A stretch of DNA of 9,256 nucleotides from Deltaproteobacteria bacterium (GCA_019314185.1 JAFCZU010000105.1:1-9256), one strand, 5' to 3'; counted from the first letter of the stretch, positions 1 through 6,582 are shown. A program made the numbers and translations. The notes: generated from the sequence alone by a model not told the origin.

Positions 1-177
1 GTGCTTGATAAGTTGTCTGAAAATGTAAGACTTGCCTGATCTTCGAGCACCGGATATTGCGACCACGTGGCGGATATCAAGTGTTTTGATAATCTTTGCA
101 AGAAGATCTCTTTTGATACCAGTATCAAAGCTCCTGTCATGCCACTGGTAATTATGTTTTAGCAGCACTTCTTTCAT
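1..177 (-). CDS. AAA-family ATPase, N-terminal part (gene runs off the left edge)
   Basis: The - strand is open from an ATG at 177-175 to the window edge, giving the first 59 residues. Near the end is a clear Walker A (P-loop), ISGARRSGKS at residues 41-50, with Lys49 and Ser50 as the expected phosphate and magnesium ligands. The preceding residues, ending in a short hydrophobic strand (RHVVAIS), fit the start of the large AAA_14/DUF4143 group of bacterial ATPases, in which a helical leader of about 35 residues precedes the P-loop; that assignment is from memory and the C-terminal part that would settle it is missing. The start is supported by a consensus promoter just upstream (219-247). The gene is transcribed away from cas6 and is probably a neighbour, not part of the CRISPR system. 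There is no strong ribosome binding site. Confidence 0.75.
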   Translation of the reverse strand, partial: MKEVLLKHNYQWHDRSFDTGIKRDLLAKIIKTLDIRHVVAISGARRSGKSYIFRQLIKH

Positions 178-180
178 TTT

Positions 181-228
181 TGCGAATTATATCTCGTATT
201 AATATTATTAATATGCGAATTATAATTC
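181..228. promoter_or_regulatory. Cluster of operator-like repeats overlapping the ATPase promoter
   Basis: Three kinds of symmetry overlap the -10 box and predicted transcription start. A perfect 12-bp palindrome GAATTATAATTC lies at 217-228. A perfect inverted repeat TATTAAT-att-ATTAATA lies at 197-213. The decamer TGCGAATTAT occurs twice, at 181-190 and 214-223, exactly 33 bp apart, which puts both copies on about the same face of the helix. Such an arrangement on a perfect promoter is typical of a repressor binding site. The regulator is not identified, and A+T-rich DNA can produce short symmetries by chance. Confidence 0.5.
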
Positions 229-247
229 ACATATCATATTCTGTCAA
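219..247 (-). promoter_or_regulatory. Consensus sigma-70 promoter for the leftward ATPase gene
   Basis: On the - strand the sequence reads TTGACA (247-242), exactly 17 bases, then TATAAT (224-219). Both hexamers are perfect matches to the bacterial consensus. The predicted start of transcription is near 212, about 35 bases before the ATG at 177. Confidence 0.8.
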
Positions 248-276
248 GAAAAGCTTTTTTCAAACGCTCCTCTCCT

Positions 277-307
277 TTGATGGCAAGGTTGCAAGGCTTG
301 CTATATG
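277..307 (+). promoter_or_regulatory. Weak candidate promoter for cas6
   Basis: An extended -10 element, TG at 299-300 followed by TATATG at 302-307, lies about 100 bases upstream of cas6. The best -35 match is TTGATG at 277-282, but the 19-base spacer is long. Nothing better was seen on the + strand between the divergent ATPase promoter and cas6, so the element is offered tentatively. Confidence 0.22.
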
Positions 308-348
308 AAAAAGTTCATGTTATTTTCGGAGAAATTTGATCAGAACTT

Positions 349-424
349 TAAGAAAATGTTTGAGTATTTGCAATGCGTTACGGAAATAAGAAAATGTTTG
401 AGTATTTGCAATGCGTTACGGAAA
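349..424 (+). repeat. Perfect 38-bp tandem duplication spanning the cas6 start codon
   Basis: Bases 349-386 are repeated without mismatch at 387-424. Each copy contains the same start region: a weak GAG element, TTTGCA, and ATGCGTTACGG. The second copy's ATG (411) opens cas6. The first copy's ATG (373) is displaced by 38 bases, which is not a multiple of three, so it opens a different frame that ends at a TGA at 511-513 (46 codons). The result is a decoy start upstream of the true one. It is not a CRISPR repeat because there is no spacer between the copies. Confidence 0.95.
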
Positions 425-1349
425 ATACCGATTTCTTTGCAGGCTTGAGAATAAGGCAAGCCTTCCATTTTACAAAGGATCAACTTTCAGAGGTGCATTT
501 GGTCTGGCCTTGAAAAATATTGTATGCGCTCTAAAGAGAGAAGAGTGCACCAAATGCCTGCTGAAGCAAAAATGTGTTTATGCCCTGGTCTTTGAAACAT
601 CCGAGGCCATGGAGCTGTCTGAAGGCTCAAGAATCGCTTCGCCTCCACACCCATTTGTAATTGAACCTCCTTTGACAACTGAAACTGAATTTCAGGAAGG
701 AGCATCATTTGATTTTAACATCCTCCTTTTTGGTGAAGTAAACAATAGCCTCCCTTATTTCATTTATGCCTTTGACCGTATGGGCAAGATCGGCATTGGA
801 AAGAAAATTAACGGCAAACGGAGCCGATTTGCTTTGGAAGAGGTGAGACATGGGAAACAAGTTGTTTATTCCGACGTTGACCAGAAACTGAAGTCGCCCG
901 ACTCTTTAGAGGCTTTGTCCCTTTTCGCCATAACCAACTATCCGAAAAGCAGTTTTCGTTTCAAAATTATTCTTGAAACACCACTTCGCCTCAAGTTCAA
1001 AAACCAGTTTAAGGCTGAACTGCCGTTTCACGTCCTTGTCAGAGCCATGCTCAGGAGAGCGTCTTCCCTTCTCGACTGTTATGGAGACGGCGAACCTCTT
1101 CTGGATTACCGAGGGCTTGTGAAAAGGGCTGAAACAGTTCACGTTGTTGATACAAATCTCAGTTGGTTTGACTGGAAGCGTTACTCGCATCGCCAGGACA
1201 AAAGCATGCTTATGGGCGGTATGATCGGTTCCGTGATCTTTGAGGGAAAGATCGGAGAATATCTACCTCTCATTGAGTTCTCCTCAAAGACACATTTGGG
1301 AAAGCAGACCTCGTTTGGACTGGGTAAAATCAAAGCGGAGAAGATATAA
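411..1349 (+). CDS. cas6: Cas6, pre-crRNA processing endoribonuclease (RAMP family)
   Basis: This 312-residue protein should cut the CRISPR precursor transcript within each repeat to give crRNAs for the Csm complex. The N-terminus, MRYGKYRFLCRLENK and then PFYKGSTFRGAFG (residues 19-31), is typical of the Cas6 group found with type III systems. It is followed by a cysteine cluster, C39, C46, C49 and C55 (CTKCLLKQKC at 46-55), which may bind a metal. The C-terminal half carries the RAMP features: an HVVDTNLSWFDW segment (244-255), YSHRQDKSM (259-267), and the closing glycine-rich loop GKQTSFGLGK (297-306) before the stop. His260 and His295 are candidate catalytic residues, but the active site cannot be assigned by eye. 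The start at 411 is forced by an in-frame TGA at 399-401. Its ribosome binding site is poor and the start lies inside a 38-bp duplication. The stop overlaps the next gene by one base, so the two are co-translated. Confidence 0.9.
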   Translation: MRYGKYRFLCRLENKASLPFYKGSTFRGAFGLALKNIVCALKREECTKCLLKQKCVYALVFETSEAMELSEGSRIASPPHPFVIEPPLTTETEFQEGASFDFNILLFGEVNNSLPYFIYAFDRMGKIGIGKKINGKRSRFALEEVRHGKQVVYSDVDQKLKSPDSLEALSLFAITNYPKSSFRFKIILETPLRLKFKNQFKAELPFHVLVRAMLRRASSLLDCYGDGEPLLDYRGLVKRAETVHVVDTNLSWFDWKRYSHRQDKSMLMGGMIGSVIFEGKIGEYLPLIEFSSKTHLGKQTSFGLGKIKAEKI

Positions 1350-2473
1350 TGAAGACCGTCATCTTAGCCGTGACCGGATTAAGCCCTCAAGTCATCACCG
1401 AAACCCTGTATGCGCTGCACCAGAGCAGCCGGCATGTGGATGCGATACATGTGATTACAACACGAGATGGCAAGGAAAAAATCATTGCTGAACTTTTCGG
1501 TGGAAAAAACGGGCACTATTACCAATATCTGAAAGAATACAGCATCGACCCTGCAACCATAGACTTCGGTCACCGGAATATTCATGTAATTACTGATGAA
1601 TACGGCATTGAGTTGCCGGATATTGAGAGTGAATCGGACAATGAACAGCTTTTAAAAAAATGTATGGAGCTGACCTTTTATTTTACAAGAGATTCGGAAA
1701 CCGCCGTGCTTTTTTCCATAGCCGGTGGTCGCAAGACCATGAGTTCCTGCCTGACTTTGGCGGCCCAAATGTATGGCCGTCCACAGGACCGCCTTTATCA
1801 CGTGCTGGTCTCCCCGGAATTCGAAAGCAACCGCAATTTCTTTTATCCACCTAAAAAATCTCAAGCCATTGAACTGAGAGATAATCAGAGGCAGCCGTTC
1901 TTCAAGGAAACAAAATTCGCGCAGATTAACCTCATCCATATCCCGTTTGTCTCAGTCAGGGACAACTTGTCTGGTGATATGCTCAAAGAACCGAAAGATC
2001 CCGGCACGCTTGCTCTTTCCTTAATCAGGGAGGAAACCTCCCGGCTTATCGTTAATCTGATTTCCGGCAAGATTGTGTACAAGAAGGTAGAGATGGATAT
2101 GATGCCGGCTCATCTGGCTCTATACGCATTTTTTGCAATGCAGAAAAAGAATTGCTCAAAAGAAGTCGAAACCTGCGGCAATTGTATCGACTGCTTTCTT
2201 GATATTCATGCTGTTTATGAAAAGCAAAAAGAGATAAACGATTTATACAAGAGAATCTCCGGCAGCCGCCCTCTGGATGAAATGAGTGATACCGGCATCA
2301 TCAGCTTGAGTTCTGACAACTTCAATACCTACAAAGCAAAAATAAAGGCGAATCTGCTCGGCAGATTCGGCCCGTATGCCCTGAAAGAACTTGAGATCGC
2401 ATCAGTTGGATCGCGGCCGAACACGCGGTACGGAATTTTGATGGACAAGGCCAGGATTGAGATCGTATATTGA
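1349..2473 (+). CDS. CARF-domain CRISPR protein, Cas_NE0113 family (probable ring nuclease, often labelled Csm6)
   Basis: This 374-residue protein matches the Cas_NE0113 family, which public annotation tends to name 'CRISPR-associated ring nuclease Csm6'. Residues 1 to about 200 form a CARF (cyclic-oligoadenylate-binding) domain: a first strand MKTVILAVTG, then LSPQVITETL with Ser12, and the diagnostic SIAGGRKTMSS at 123-133. In the characterised ring nuclease Crn1 a serine and a lysine at corresponding places degrade cyclic tetra-adenylate. From about 220 the chain looks like a winged helix-turn-helix (MMPAHLALYAFFAMQKK, then a wing near TRYGIL at 359-364), interrupted by C269, C276, C279 and C282, probably a zinc site. 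No R-x4-6-H HEPN motif is present in the C-terminal half, so unlike classical Csm6 it is probably not an RNase. The start overlaps the cas6 stop (TAATG), with GGAGAAG as ribosome binding site. Its inferred role is to limit or read the second messenger made by Csm1. Confidence 0.85.
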   Translation: MKTVILAVTGLSPQVITETLYALHQSSRHVDAIHVITTRDGKEKIIAELFGGKNGHYYQYLKEYSIDPATIDFGHRNIHVITDEYGIELPDIESESDNEQLLKKCMELTFYFTRDSETAVLFSIAGGRKTMSSCLTLAAQMYGRPQDRLYHVLVSPEFESNRNFFYPPKKSQAIELRDNQRQPFFKETKFAQINLIHIPFVSVRDNLSGDMLKEPKDPGTLALSLIREETSRLIVNLISGKIVYKKVEMDMMPAHLALYAFFAMQKKNCSKEVETCGNCIDCFLDIHAVYEKQKEINDLYKRISGSRPLDEMSDTGIISLSSDNFNTYKAKIKANLLGRFGPYALKELEIASVGSRPNTRYGILMDKARIEIVY

Positions 2474-2496
2474 TGGATTGACAGAATGATACTGCT

Positions 2497-2525
2497 AATT
2501 CAGCGAAAAGATAACAAGCTGAATT
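2497..2525. repeat. 8-bp inverted repeat just after the CARF gene
   Basis: AATTCAGC (2497-2504) and GCTGAATT (2518-2525) are perfect reverse complements with a 13-base loop, 24 bases after the CARF stop codon. No T-run follows, so this is not an intrinsic terminator. The right arm overlaps the -35 box of the candidate promoter at 2524-2550, which makes an operator or an RNA-stabilising 3' hairpin the more likely readings. Confidence 0.5.
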
Positions 2526-2550
2526 GACTTATATATTCACTTAATATACT
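2524..2550 (+). promoter_or_regulatory. Candidate promoter between the CARF gene and the terminator
   Basis: TTGACT (2524-2529) and TATACT (2545-2550) each match the sigma-70 consensus at five of six bases. The 15-base spacer is shorter than ideal. Transcription would begin near 2557 and meet the terminator at 2632-2672, giving an RNA of roughly 115 bases and not the csm messenger. A second small inverted repeat, TACTCT/AGAGTA with a 5-base loop (2547-2563), lies at the predicted RNA start. Confidence 0.33.
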
Positions 2551-2631
2551 CTGCTATAGAGTAATTTTGGTCTGTTTTTTGAACTTCGAGCAGGAGGATC
2601 AGGTGTCCAGTCGTAGGATTACAAAAAAAAT

Positions 2632-2672
2632 AAAGCCCCATTTCTTCAATAATATGAAGAATGGGGCTTTTT
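2632..2672. terminator. Strong bidirectional intrinsic terminator
   Basis: A long stem pairs AAAGCCCCATTTCTTCA (2632-2648) with TGAAGAATGGGGCTTTTT (2655-2672), with one bulged T and a six-base ATAATA loop. The + strand continues in a T-run (2668-2672). The - strand also gains a T-run because an A-run (2623-2630) lies just left of the stem. It should end transcripts from the cas6/CARF unit and separate them from the csm operon. Confidence 0.88.
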
Positions 2673-2716
2673 GTTGTACGGATGTGACGGCAACATTGCA
2701 AAGGTTGTGAAATGGC

Positions 2717-2882
2717 ATGATTTATCAGATAAAGCAAAGCAGTAATAGAATCAGCAAAAGAAGGAGGTTATACTCTATATATTCCCTCGCTTCCCTGCTG
2801 TATTTCGGAAGGGGATACGTTTGAGGAAGCTAAGGCAAACATCAAAGAGGCTATTGAGCTTTATCTCGAAACGGATAATTGA
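2717..2882 (+). pseudogene. HicB-like antitoxin remnant, frameshifted and truncated
   Basis: From 2739 the + strand encodes AVIESAKEGGYTLYIPSLP, then CCISEGDTFEEAKANIKEA and IELYLETDN, before a TGA at 2880-2882. This is the signature of the HicB/UPF0150 antitoxin fold, whose members commonly read EGGYTVYVPSLPGCISEGDT and then IKEAIELYLE. No start codon exists in that frame after the TAA at 2730-2732. An ATG at 2717 opens with MIYQIK, just what is expected before AVIES, but it is one frame away. The join falls at AAAGCAAAGC (2731-2740), a 5-bp tandem repeat that is a plausible slippage site. The usual C-terminal part after IELYLE is also missing. No hicA toxin gene is seen. It is probably a dead relic in the csm leader, though a tiny product made by recoding cannot be excluded. 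Confidence 0.72.
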
Positions 2883-2929
2883 AATGTTAATTGGTTTAAA
2901 CAGGCAGACCTTAATAGTAGAGGTGTAAA

Positions 2930-5428
2930 ATGACCAAGGAGCTTCAAATTGTAGTTTTAAGCGCATTGATGCATGATATCGGTAAATTTGCGCAAAGAGC
3001 AAAACGCCCCTATTCAAAGGCTATGGAAGGCGAATACCTTACAAATTACAAGGGAAAACCAGGGCATTGGCATACAGTTTATTCTGATTATTTTTTGGAA
3101 AACGATTTGCCGTTACCTGAAGAGCTTGAAAATTTTCGTTCTGTAATAGCCAGAACTGCATCAGCTCATCACAAACCGGACACGCAAAACCTTGTGGAAA
3201 TGTGCATTACAATAGCAGACAGGTTAAGTTCAGGCTCTGACAGAATTGAACTGCGTGATAATGAAGGCAAAACCGGGTTTAGAGAGAGCCGTCTTATATC
3301 GATTTTCGATGAAATTGAGCTCTATAATCACACATTTCAGCCAGCTAAAAGCTGGTATTATAACCTCGCAGCACTGGAATCTGACGGTGCAAATATTTTC
3401 CCGATACAGGGAAAGCCTGTGGGAAGGGCTGAAGAATATATAGAACTTTTTGAAAAATTTCATAATGAAATAATAAACATTAATAACGGCATGGCCTTTC
3501 CCTTTTACTTTGAAACCCTGATTTCTATTATGGAGAAATATACCTGGTCAATACCGTCTTCATCATACAATACGCTGTCAGATATTTCTCTTTTTGATCA
3601 TTCTTTTTCAACCGCATGCATTGCGCAGGCCTTATATGTATATCACAGCCATACAGGAGATTTGCCCGATTGGAAAGATGACAGGGAAAAATTCATACTC
3701 CTTGGAGGTGATCTTTCAGGTATCCAGAATTACATATTTGGTATCAGTAAAAACAGCGGTCGCGGGGTGTCAAAAATATTTCGCGCAAGATCTTTTTATC
3801 TTCAGGTTTTAACAAGATCTGTTCTGCTTGAACTGCAAAACAGGCTCAACCTTTTCTCAGTATTCAGGCTGGTTGATTCAGGTGGAAAATTTATACTTCT
3901 TCTTCCTACCACTGAAAATATAATAAAGGAGATTGAAAAAATAGATGAAGAGATTCAAATATTTTTTATGAATAAATTCAAAGGCCTTTTAACCATGAAC
4001 ATTTCATGGAGTACCATGATAAGTCAACAGGGGCTGCATCTTGCAAACTTTCAGGATAGTATTGATGCAGTCAATGAAGCTATTGAAGAATGTAAACTTA
4101 AAAAATTAAGCAAAGCAATTTTAAAAAACGGTCCTGTAATAAATACAGATTATGATGAAAGAGAAGGAGGCAACTGTTCTTTATGCAGCATAAACAGCGC
4201 TGATGACAAGTCGTCATCAAAGTATGAGGAAAAAGAAAGTATATCGGTTCCGGTATGTAAAGACTGCTGTGAACAGATTATCTATATCGGAACCCGATTG
4301 CCAAAAACAAATTACCTTATTTATGGAAGCAACTGCAGGATTCCTCTTTTTGGAAAAACATCATTAACTCTTTCAGTAAATGCACCGACCGATTTCAAAA
4401 ATATCAGCCATATTGAATCCATCGCAGACACAGGCAGATTCTCAAGAGCCAGGATAGCCCGCCATCTTCCTGAAGTAACCTCCGAAGAATTAAAAAATGA
4501 GAAATGGTTCAATCTGTTTGCAAAAGAGGAAGGATTTAGCGAACAGGTTGCTAAAATTGAACAAAATGGAGACTACCTTTCAAAAACGTTTAATATGATT
4601 GCTCAGAAGTCAAAAAAAACTGACAGCAAAGGAGAACTCACAGGAAGAGCGCTTTTAAGTTTTTTAAAGGCTGACGTGGACAATCTCGGGCTAATTTTCA
4701 GCATAGGCCTTGGGAACAAGCTTTCAGTGGCAAGGCTTGCTTCTTTATCCAGGATGATCAATCTGTTCTTTTCTGAATATCTCGTAAAGCTTTTAAGAAA
4801 TCAATATCCGGATATTTACGTTGTTTTTGCAGGTGGTGATGATCTTTTTCTGATAGGGCCGTGGCGGCAGACTGTCAATTGTTCCATTGAACTAAGAAAA
4901 CAAATGGGGCGGTTTTGCGCCATGAATCAAGATATAACTCTATCCTGCGGGATCTTAACCGGCAGGCCTCGACTTCCAATGCGAAAGGCAGCAGAAATCA
5001 CAGAGGAACAGCTTGAAAAAGCAAAAAATAATAAAGCTGATAACCGCATAAAAGATTCGGTAACTTTTTATGGTGAAGTAATGTCCTGGGAGGAATTTGA
5101 AGAACTCCTTAAAACCGGTGAAAAGTTTGACAAGGCAATAGAGGAAAAAGAACGCACACATTTCAGCGCCGCATTTTTATACCGGCTTCTTGAATATCAC
5201 AGGATGTACAGGCGATTTATTGCTGGCGCTGATATAAAAGCAGGCAGATATATCTCCAGCGCTCACTATGATATTGCCAGAAACATACGAATTAACAAGC
5301 ATGAAAATGATAAAGAGCTTGAAATGCTTTATGAAATATTTGCAGTTGATTCAGCAGACCGCAGCAAGATTAACTTGCTGAACATACCGCTTTTCTATGC
5401 AATTAATCTTAACAGGAAAACCAATTAA
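2930..5428 (+). CDS. csm1: Csm1/Cas10, large subunit of the type III-A effector complex
   Basis: This 832-residue protein is the signalling and DNase subunit. An HD nuclease motif sits at the N-terminus (LMHDIGKFAQR, His15-Asp16), with further histidines at 46, 48, 80 and 81. The first palm domain has LGGDLSGIQNYIF (258-270), which is very characteristic of Csm1. A zinc-binding insertion follows with C416, C419, C443 and C446. The second palm domain carries FLKADVDNLGLIF (578-590) and the cyclase motif FAGGDDLFLIG, with GGDD at 635-638. Both the HD and GGDD sites are intact, so it should cut single-stranded DNA and make cyclic oligoadenylate from ATP when target RNA is bound. The C-terminus is the usual helical domain. 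The length is normal for the family. GAGGTG precedes the ATG by 4 bases. It leads a tight five-gene operon. Confidence 0.96.
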   Translation: MTKELQIVVLSALMHDIGKFAQRAKRPYSKAMEGEYLTNYKGKPGHWHTVYSDYFLENDLPLPEELENFRSVIARTASAHHKPDTQNLVEMCITIADRLSSGSDRIELRDNEGKTGFRESRLISIFDEIELYNHTFQPAKSWYYNLAALESDGANIFPIQGKPVGRAEEYIELFEKFHNEIININNGMAFPFYFETLISIMEKYTWSIPSSSYNTLSDISLFDHSFSTACIAQALYVYHSHTGDLPDWKDDREKFILLGGDLSGIQNYIFGISKNSGRGVSKIFRARSFYLQVLTRSVLLELQNRLNLFSVFRLVDSGGKFILLLPTTENIIKEIEKIDEEIQIFFMNKFKGLLTMNISWSTMISQQGLHLANFQDSIDAVNEAIEECKLKKLSKAILKNGPVINTDYDEREGGNCSLCSINSADDKSSSKYEEKESISVPVCKDCCEQIIYIGTRLPKTNYLIYGSNCRIPLFGKTSLTLSVNAPTDFKNISHIESIADTGRFSRARIARHLPEVTSEELKNEKWFNLFAKEEGFSEQVAKIEQNGDYLSKTFNMIAQKSKKTDSKGELTGRALLSFLKADVDNLGLIFSIGLGNKLSVARLASLSRMINLFFSEYLVKLLRNQYPDIYVVFAGGDDLFLIGPWRQTVNCSIELRKQMGRFCAMNQDITLSCGILTGRPRLPMRKAAEITEEQLEKAKNNKADNRIKDSVTFYGEVMSWEEFEELLKTGEKFDKAIEEKERTHFSAAFLYRLLEYHRMYRRFIAGADIKAGRYISSAHYDIARNIRINKHENDKELEMLYEIFAVDSADRSKINLLNIPLFYAINLNRKTN

Positions 5429-5441
5429 GAAAGGGGAGGAT

Positions 5442-5858
5442 ATGGGCTATTTCGATGAAAAGGGAGTTATCAGGTCGGATTTGCTTGAAAAAGAAGCCAG
5501 CAAACAAGCTGAGAAATTCATACAATTTTATGAAAACCGGAGAACAGGAAGAAAAAGTATTGATAACAAAGGGTCATTATCATCAGCACAGTTAAGAAAG
5601 TTTTTCAATGAATTCAGGCAACTTGAAAAAAAGGTCGGAATTGAAGGTTTTGATAAGGTTAAACCATTAATTAAAATGGTTAAATCCAAGGCAGCATACG
5701 CATCAAATCCTTCCAATCCCAAAATCCCCCGCTCTTTTAAGAATTTTTTGATTACCAATCTTGACTGTATTGAAGGAGAAAAGGATTTTCAGGCATTCAT
5801 GCTCCATTTTGAAGCTGTTGTGGGATTTTTTTACGGGTTAGGCGTAAAAAATAACTAA
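5442..5858 (+). CDS. csm2: Csm2, small subunit of the type III-A complex
   Basis: The small helical subunit (138 residues) forms the inner filament of the Csm complex along the crRNA-target duplex and has no catalytic site. The start is set at MGYFDEKG because a very strong GGGGAGGA (5433-5440) stands just before it. The frame is open upstream to an earlier ATG at 5397, but that lies inside csm1. Family features are SLSSAQLRKFFNEFRQLEKK (residues 45-64), the KSKAAYASN segment (81-89), PRSFKNFL (96-103) and the closing helix with FMLHFEAVVGFFYG (119-132). It begins 13 bases after csm1 and ends 12 bases before csm3. Confidence 0.93.
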   Translation: MGYFDEKGVIRSDLLEKEASKQAEKFIQFYENRRTGRKSIDNKGSLSSAQLRKFFNEFRQLEKKVGIEGFDKVKPLIKMVKSKAAYASNPSNPKIPRSFKNFLITNLDCIEGEKDFQAFMLHFEAVVGFFYGLGVKNN

Positions 5859-5870
5859 GGAGGAATAAGG

Positions 5871-6566
5871 ATGAAATTAGAAAAGGTCAGAACAATAACC
5901 GGCAGAATAAAAGTGTTAACAGGCCTTCATATTGGCGCTTCAAATGAAAATATTGAAATTGGCGGACTTGACAATCCCATAATTAAAGATCCTCTTCCCG
6001 GCAGCAAAGCGCCTTATATTCCAGGTTCATCATTAAAGGGGAAGTTGCGTTCATTAATAGAGATTAAAGAAGGCCGTTATGAAAAAAGCGGCAAACCATG
6101 TAACTGCGCAGAAAAAGACTGCCCTGTTTGCGTAGTTTTCGGAACTTCCGCCGCAAAGCGGCCTGAAGATTTAGGTCCTACCCGTATTGTTGTTCGCGAT
6201 GCTCATTTGTCCAAATACAAAGGTGATGAAAAACACAAATCGTGGCATGACAAATTCAAGGAAGGTGAACTTCCAATGGAAATAAAATATGAGAATGCAA
6301 TCAATCGTATCACAGGGGTTGCCAACCCTCGTCCGCTTGAACGTGTGCCTGGTGGCGTTGAATTTGACTTTAATATTTCATTCAAGGTGTTTGATGGCGA
6401 TACTGATGCTTTTTTTAACACTGTTTTAAAAGGGATGAAACTTTTGGAACTTGACGCTCTTGGTGGGGCAGGTTCCAGGGGTTGCGGTCAAATCAAATTT
6501 ATTGATGTTTCTATTGATAATGAAAAACAGGATGAAAATTTTCTTGATTCTGTTGCAATTAATTAA
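5871..6566 (+). CDS. csm3: Csm3, RAMP backbone subunit and target-RNA endonuclease
   Basis: Several copies of Csm3 (231 residues) form the helical backbone of the complex, and each cuts the bound target RNA at six-nucleotide intervals. The catalytic aspartate is Asp34 in IEIGGLDNPIIKDP (28-41), equivalent to the known Asp33 of characterised Csm3. PYIPGSSLKGKLRSL (48-62) is the RAMP signature. A cysteine group follows, C77, C79, C84 and C87, probably binding a metal. The glycine-rich loop GGAGSRGCGQIKF lies at 198-210. The length is typical. An AAGGAGGA site stands just before the ATG. Nothing suggests loss of activity. Confidence 0.96.
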   Translation: MKLEKVRTITGRIKVLTGLHIGASNENIEIGGLDNPIIKDPLPGSKAPYIPGSSLKGKLRSLIEIKEGRYEKSGKPCNCAEKDCPVCVVFGTSAAKRPEDLGPTRIVVRDAHLSKYKGDEKHKSWHDKFKEGELPMEIKYENAINRITGVANPRPLERVPGGVEFDFNISFKVFDGDTDAFFNTVLKGMKLLELDALGGAGSRGCGQIKFIDVSIDNEKQDENFLDSVAIN

Positions 6567-6582
6567 AAACCGGAGGCTTATA

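Larger units (their letters stand above)
2474..2929. other. 456-base region with no intact gene, between the cas6/CARF unit and the csm operon
   Basis: The region contains, in order, an inverted repeat (2497-2525), a promoter-like element (2524-2550), a small hairpin (2547-2563), a stretch with no recognised content (2564-2631), a bidirectional terminator (2632-2672), a HicB-like remnant (2717-2882) and the leader of csm1. Because of the terminator, the csm operon needs its own promoter between 2673 and 2929. Only a weak one was found: TTGTGA (2705-2710), 17 bases, GATAAA (2728-2733). No CRISPR repeats are present. Confidence 0.7.

Noticed and set aside
349..424. Two 38-bp perfect repeats considered as part of a CRISPR array
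   Set aside because: The copies abut with no spacer, contain the cas6 start, and lack the palindromic core usual in repeats; it is a tandem duplication.
305..448. 47-codon frame upstream of cas6 as a leader peptide gene
   Set aside because: Only a weak AAGG stands upstream, the translation is unfamiliar, and its second half simply reads through the duplication; kept only as a remark under the cas6 start.
1430..1452. R-x5-H (RHVDAIH, residues 28-34) in the CARF protein as a HEPN motif
   Set aside because: It lies in a strand of the N-terminal CARF domain, not in a C-terminal helical domain, so it is a chance match.
1240..1491. 83-codon + strand frame across the cas6/CARF junction
   Set aside because: It overlaps two well-supported genes in another frame and its translation has no family character.
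2484..2523. 13-codon frame (ATG near 2486) after the CARF gene
   Set aside because: Too short, no ribosome binding site, and it lies within an inverted repeat.
2537..2737. 66-codon open frame on the - strand
   Set aside because: It runs through the terminator stem and overlaps the HicB-like remnant on the other strand; no recognisable protein features or ribosome binding site.
6451..6582. Upstream extension of the csm4 reading frame
   Set aside because: It overlaps the end of csm3, and the strong ribosome binding site directly before 6583 marks the true start.
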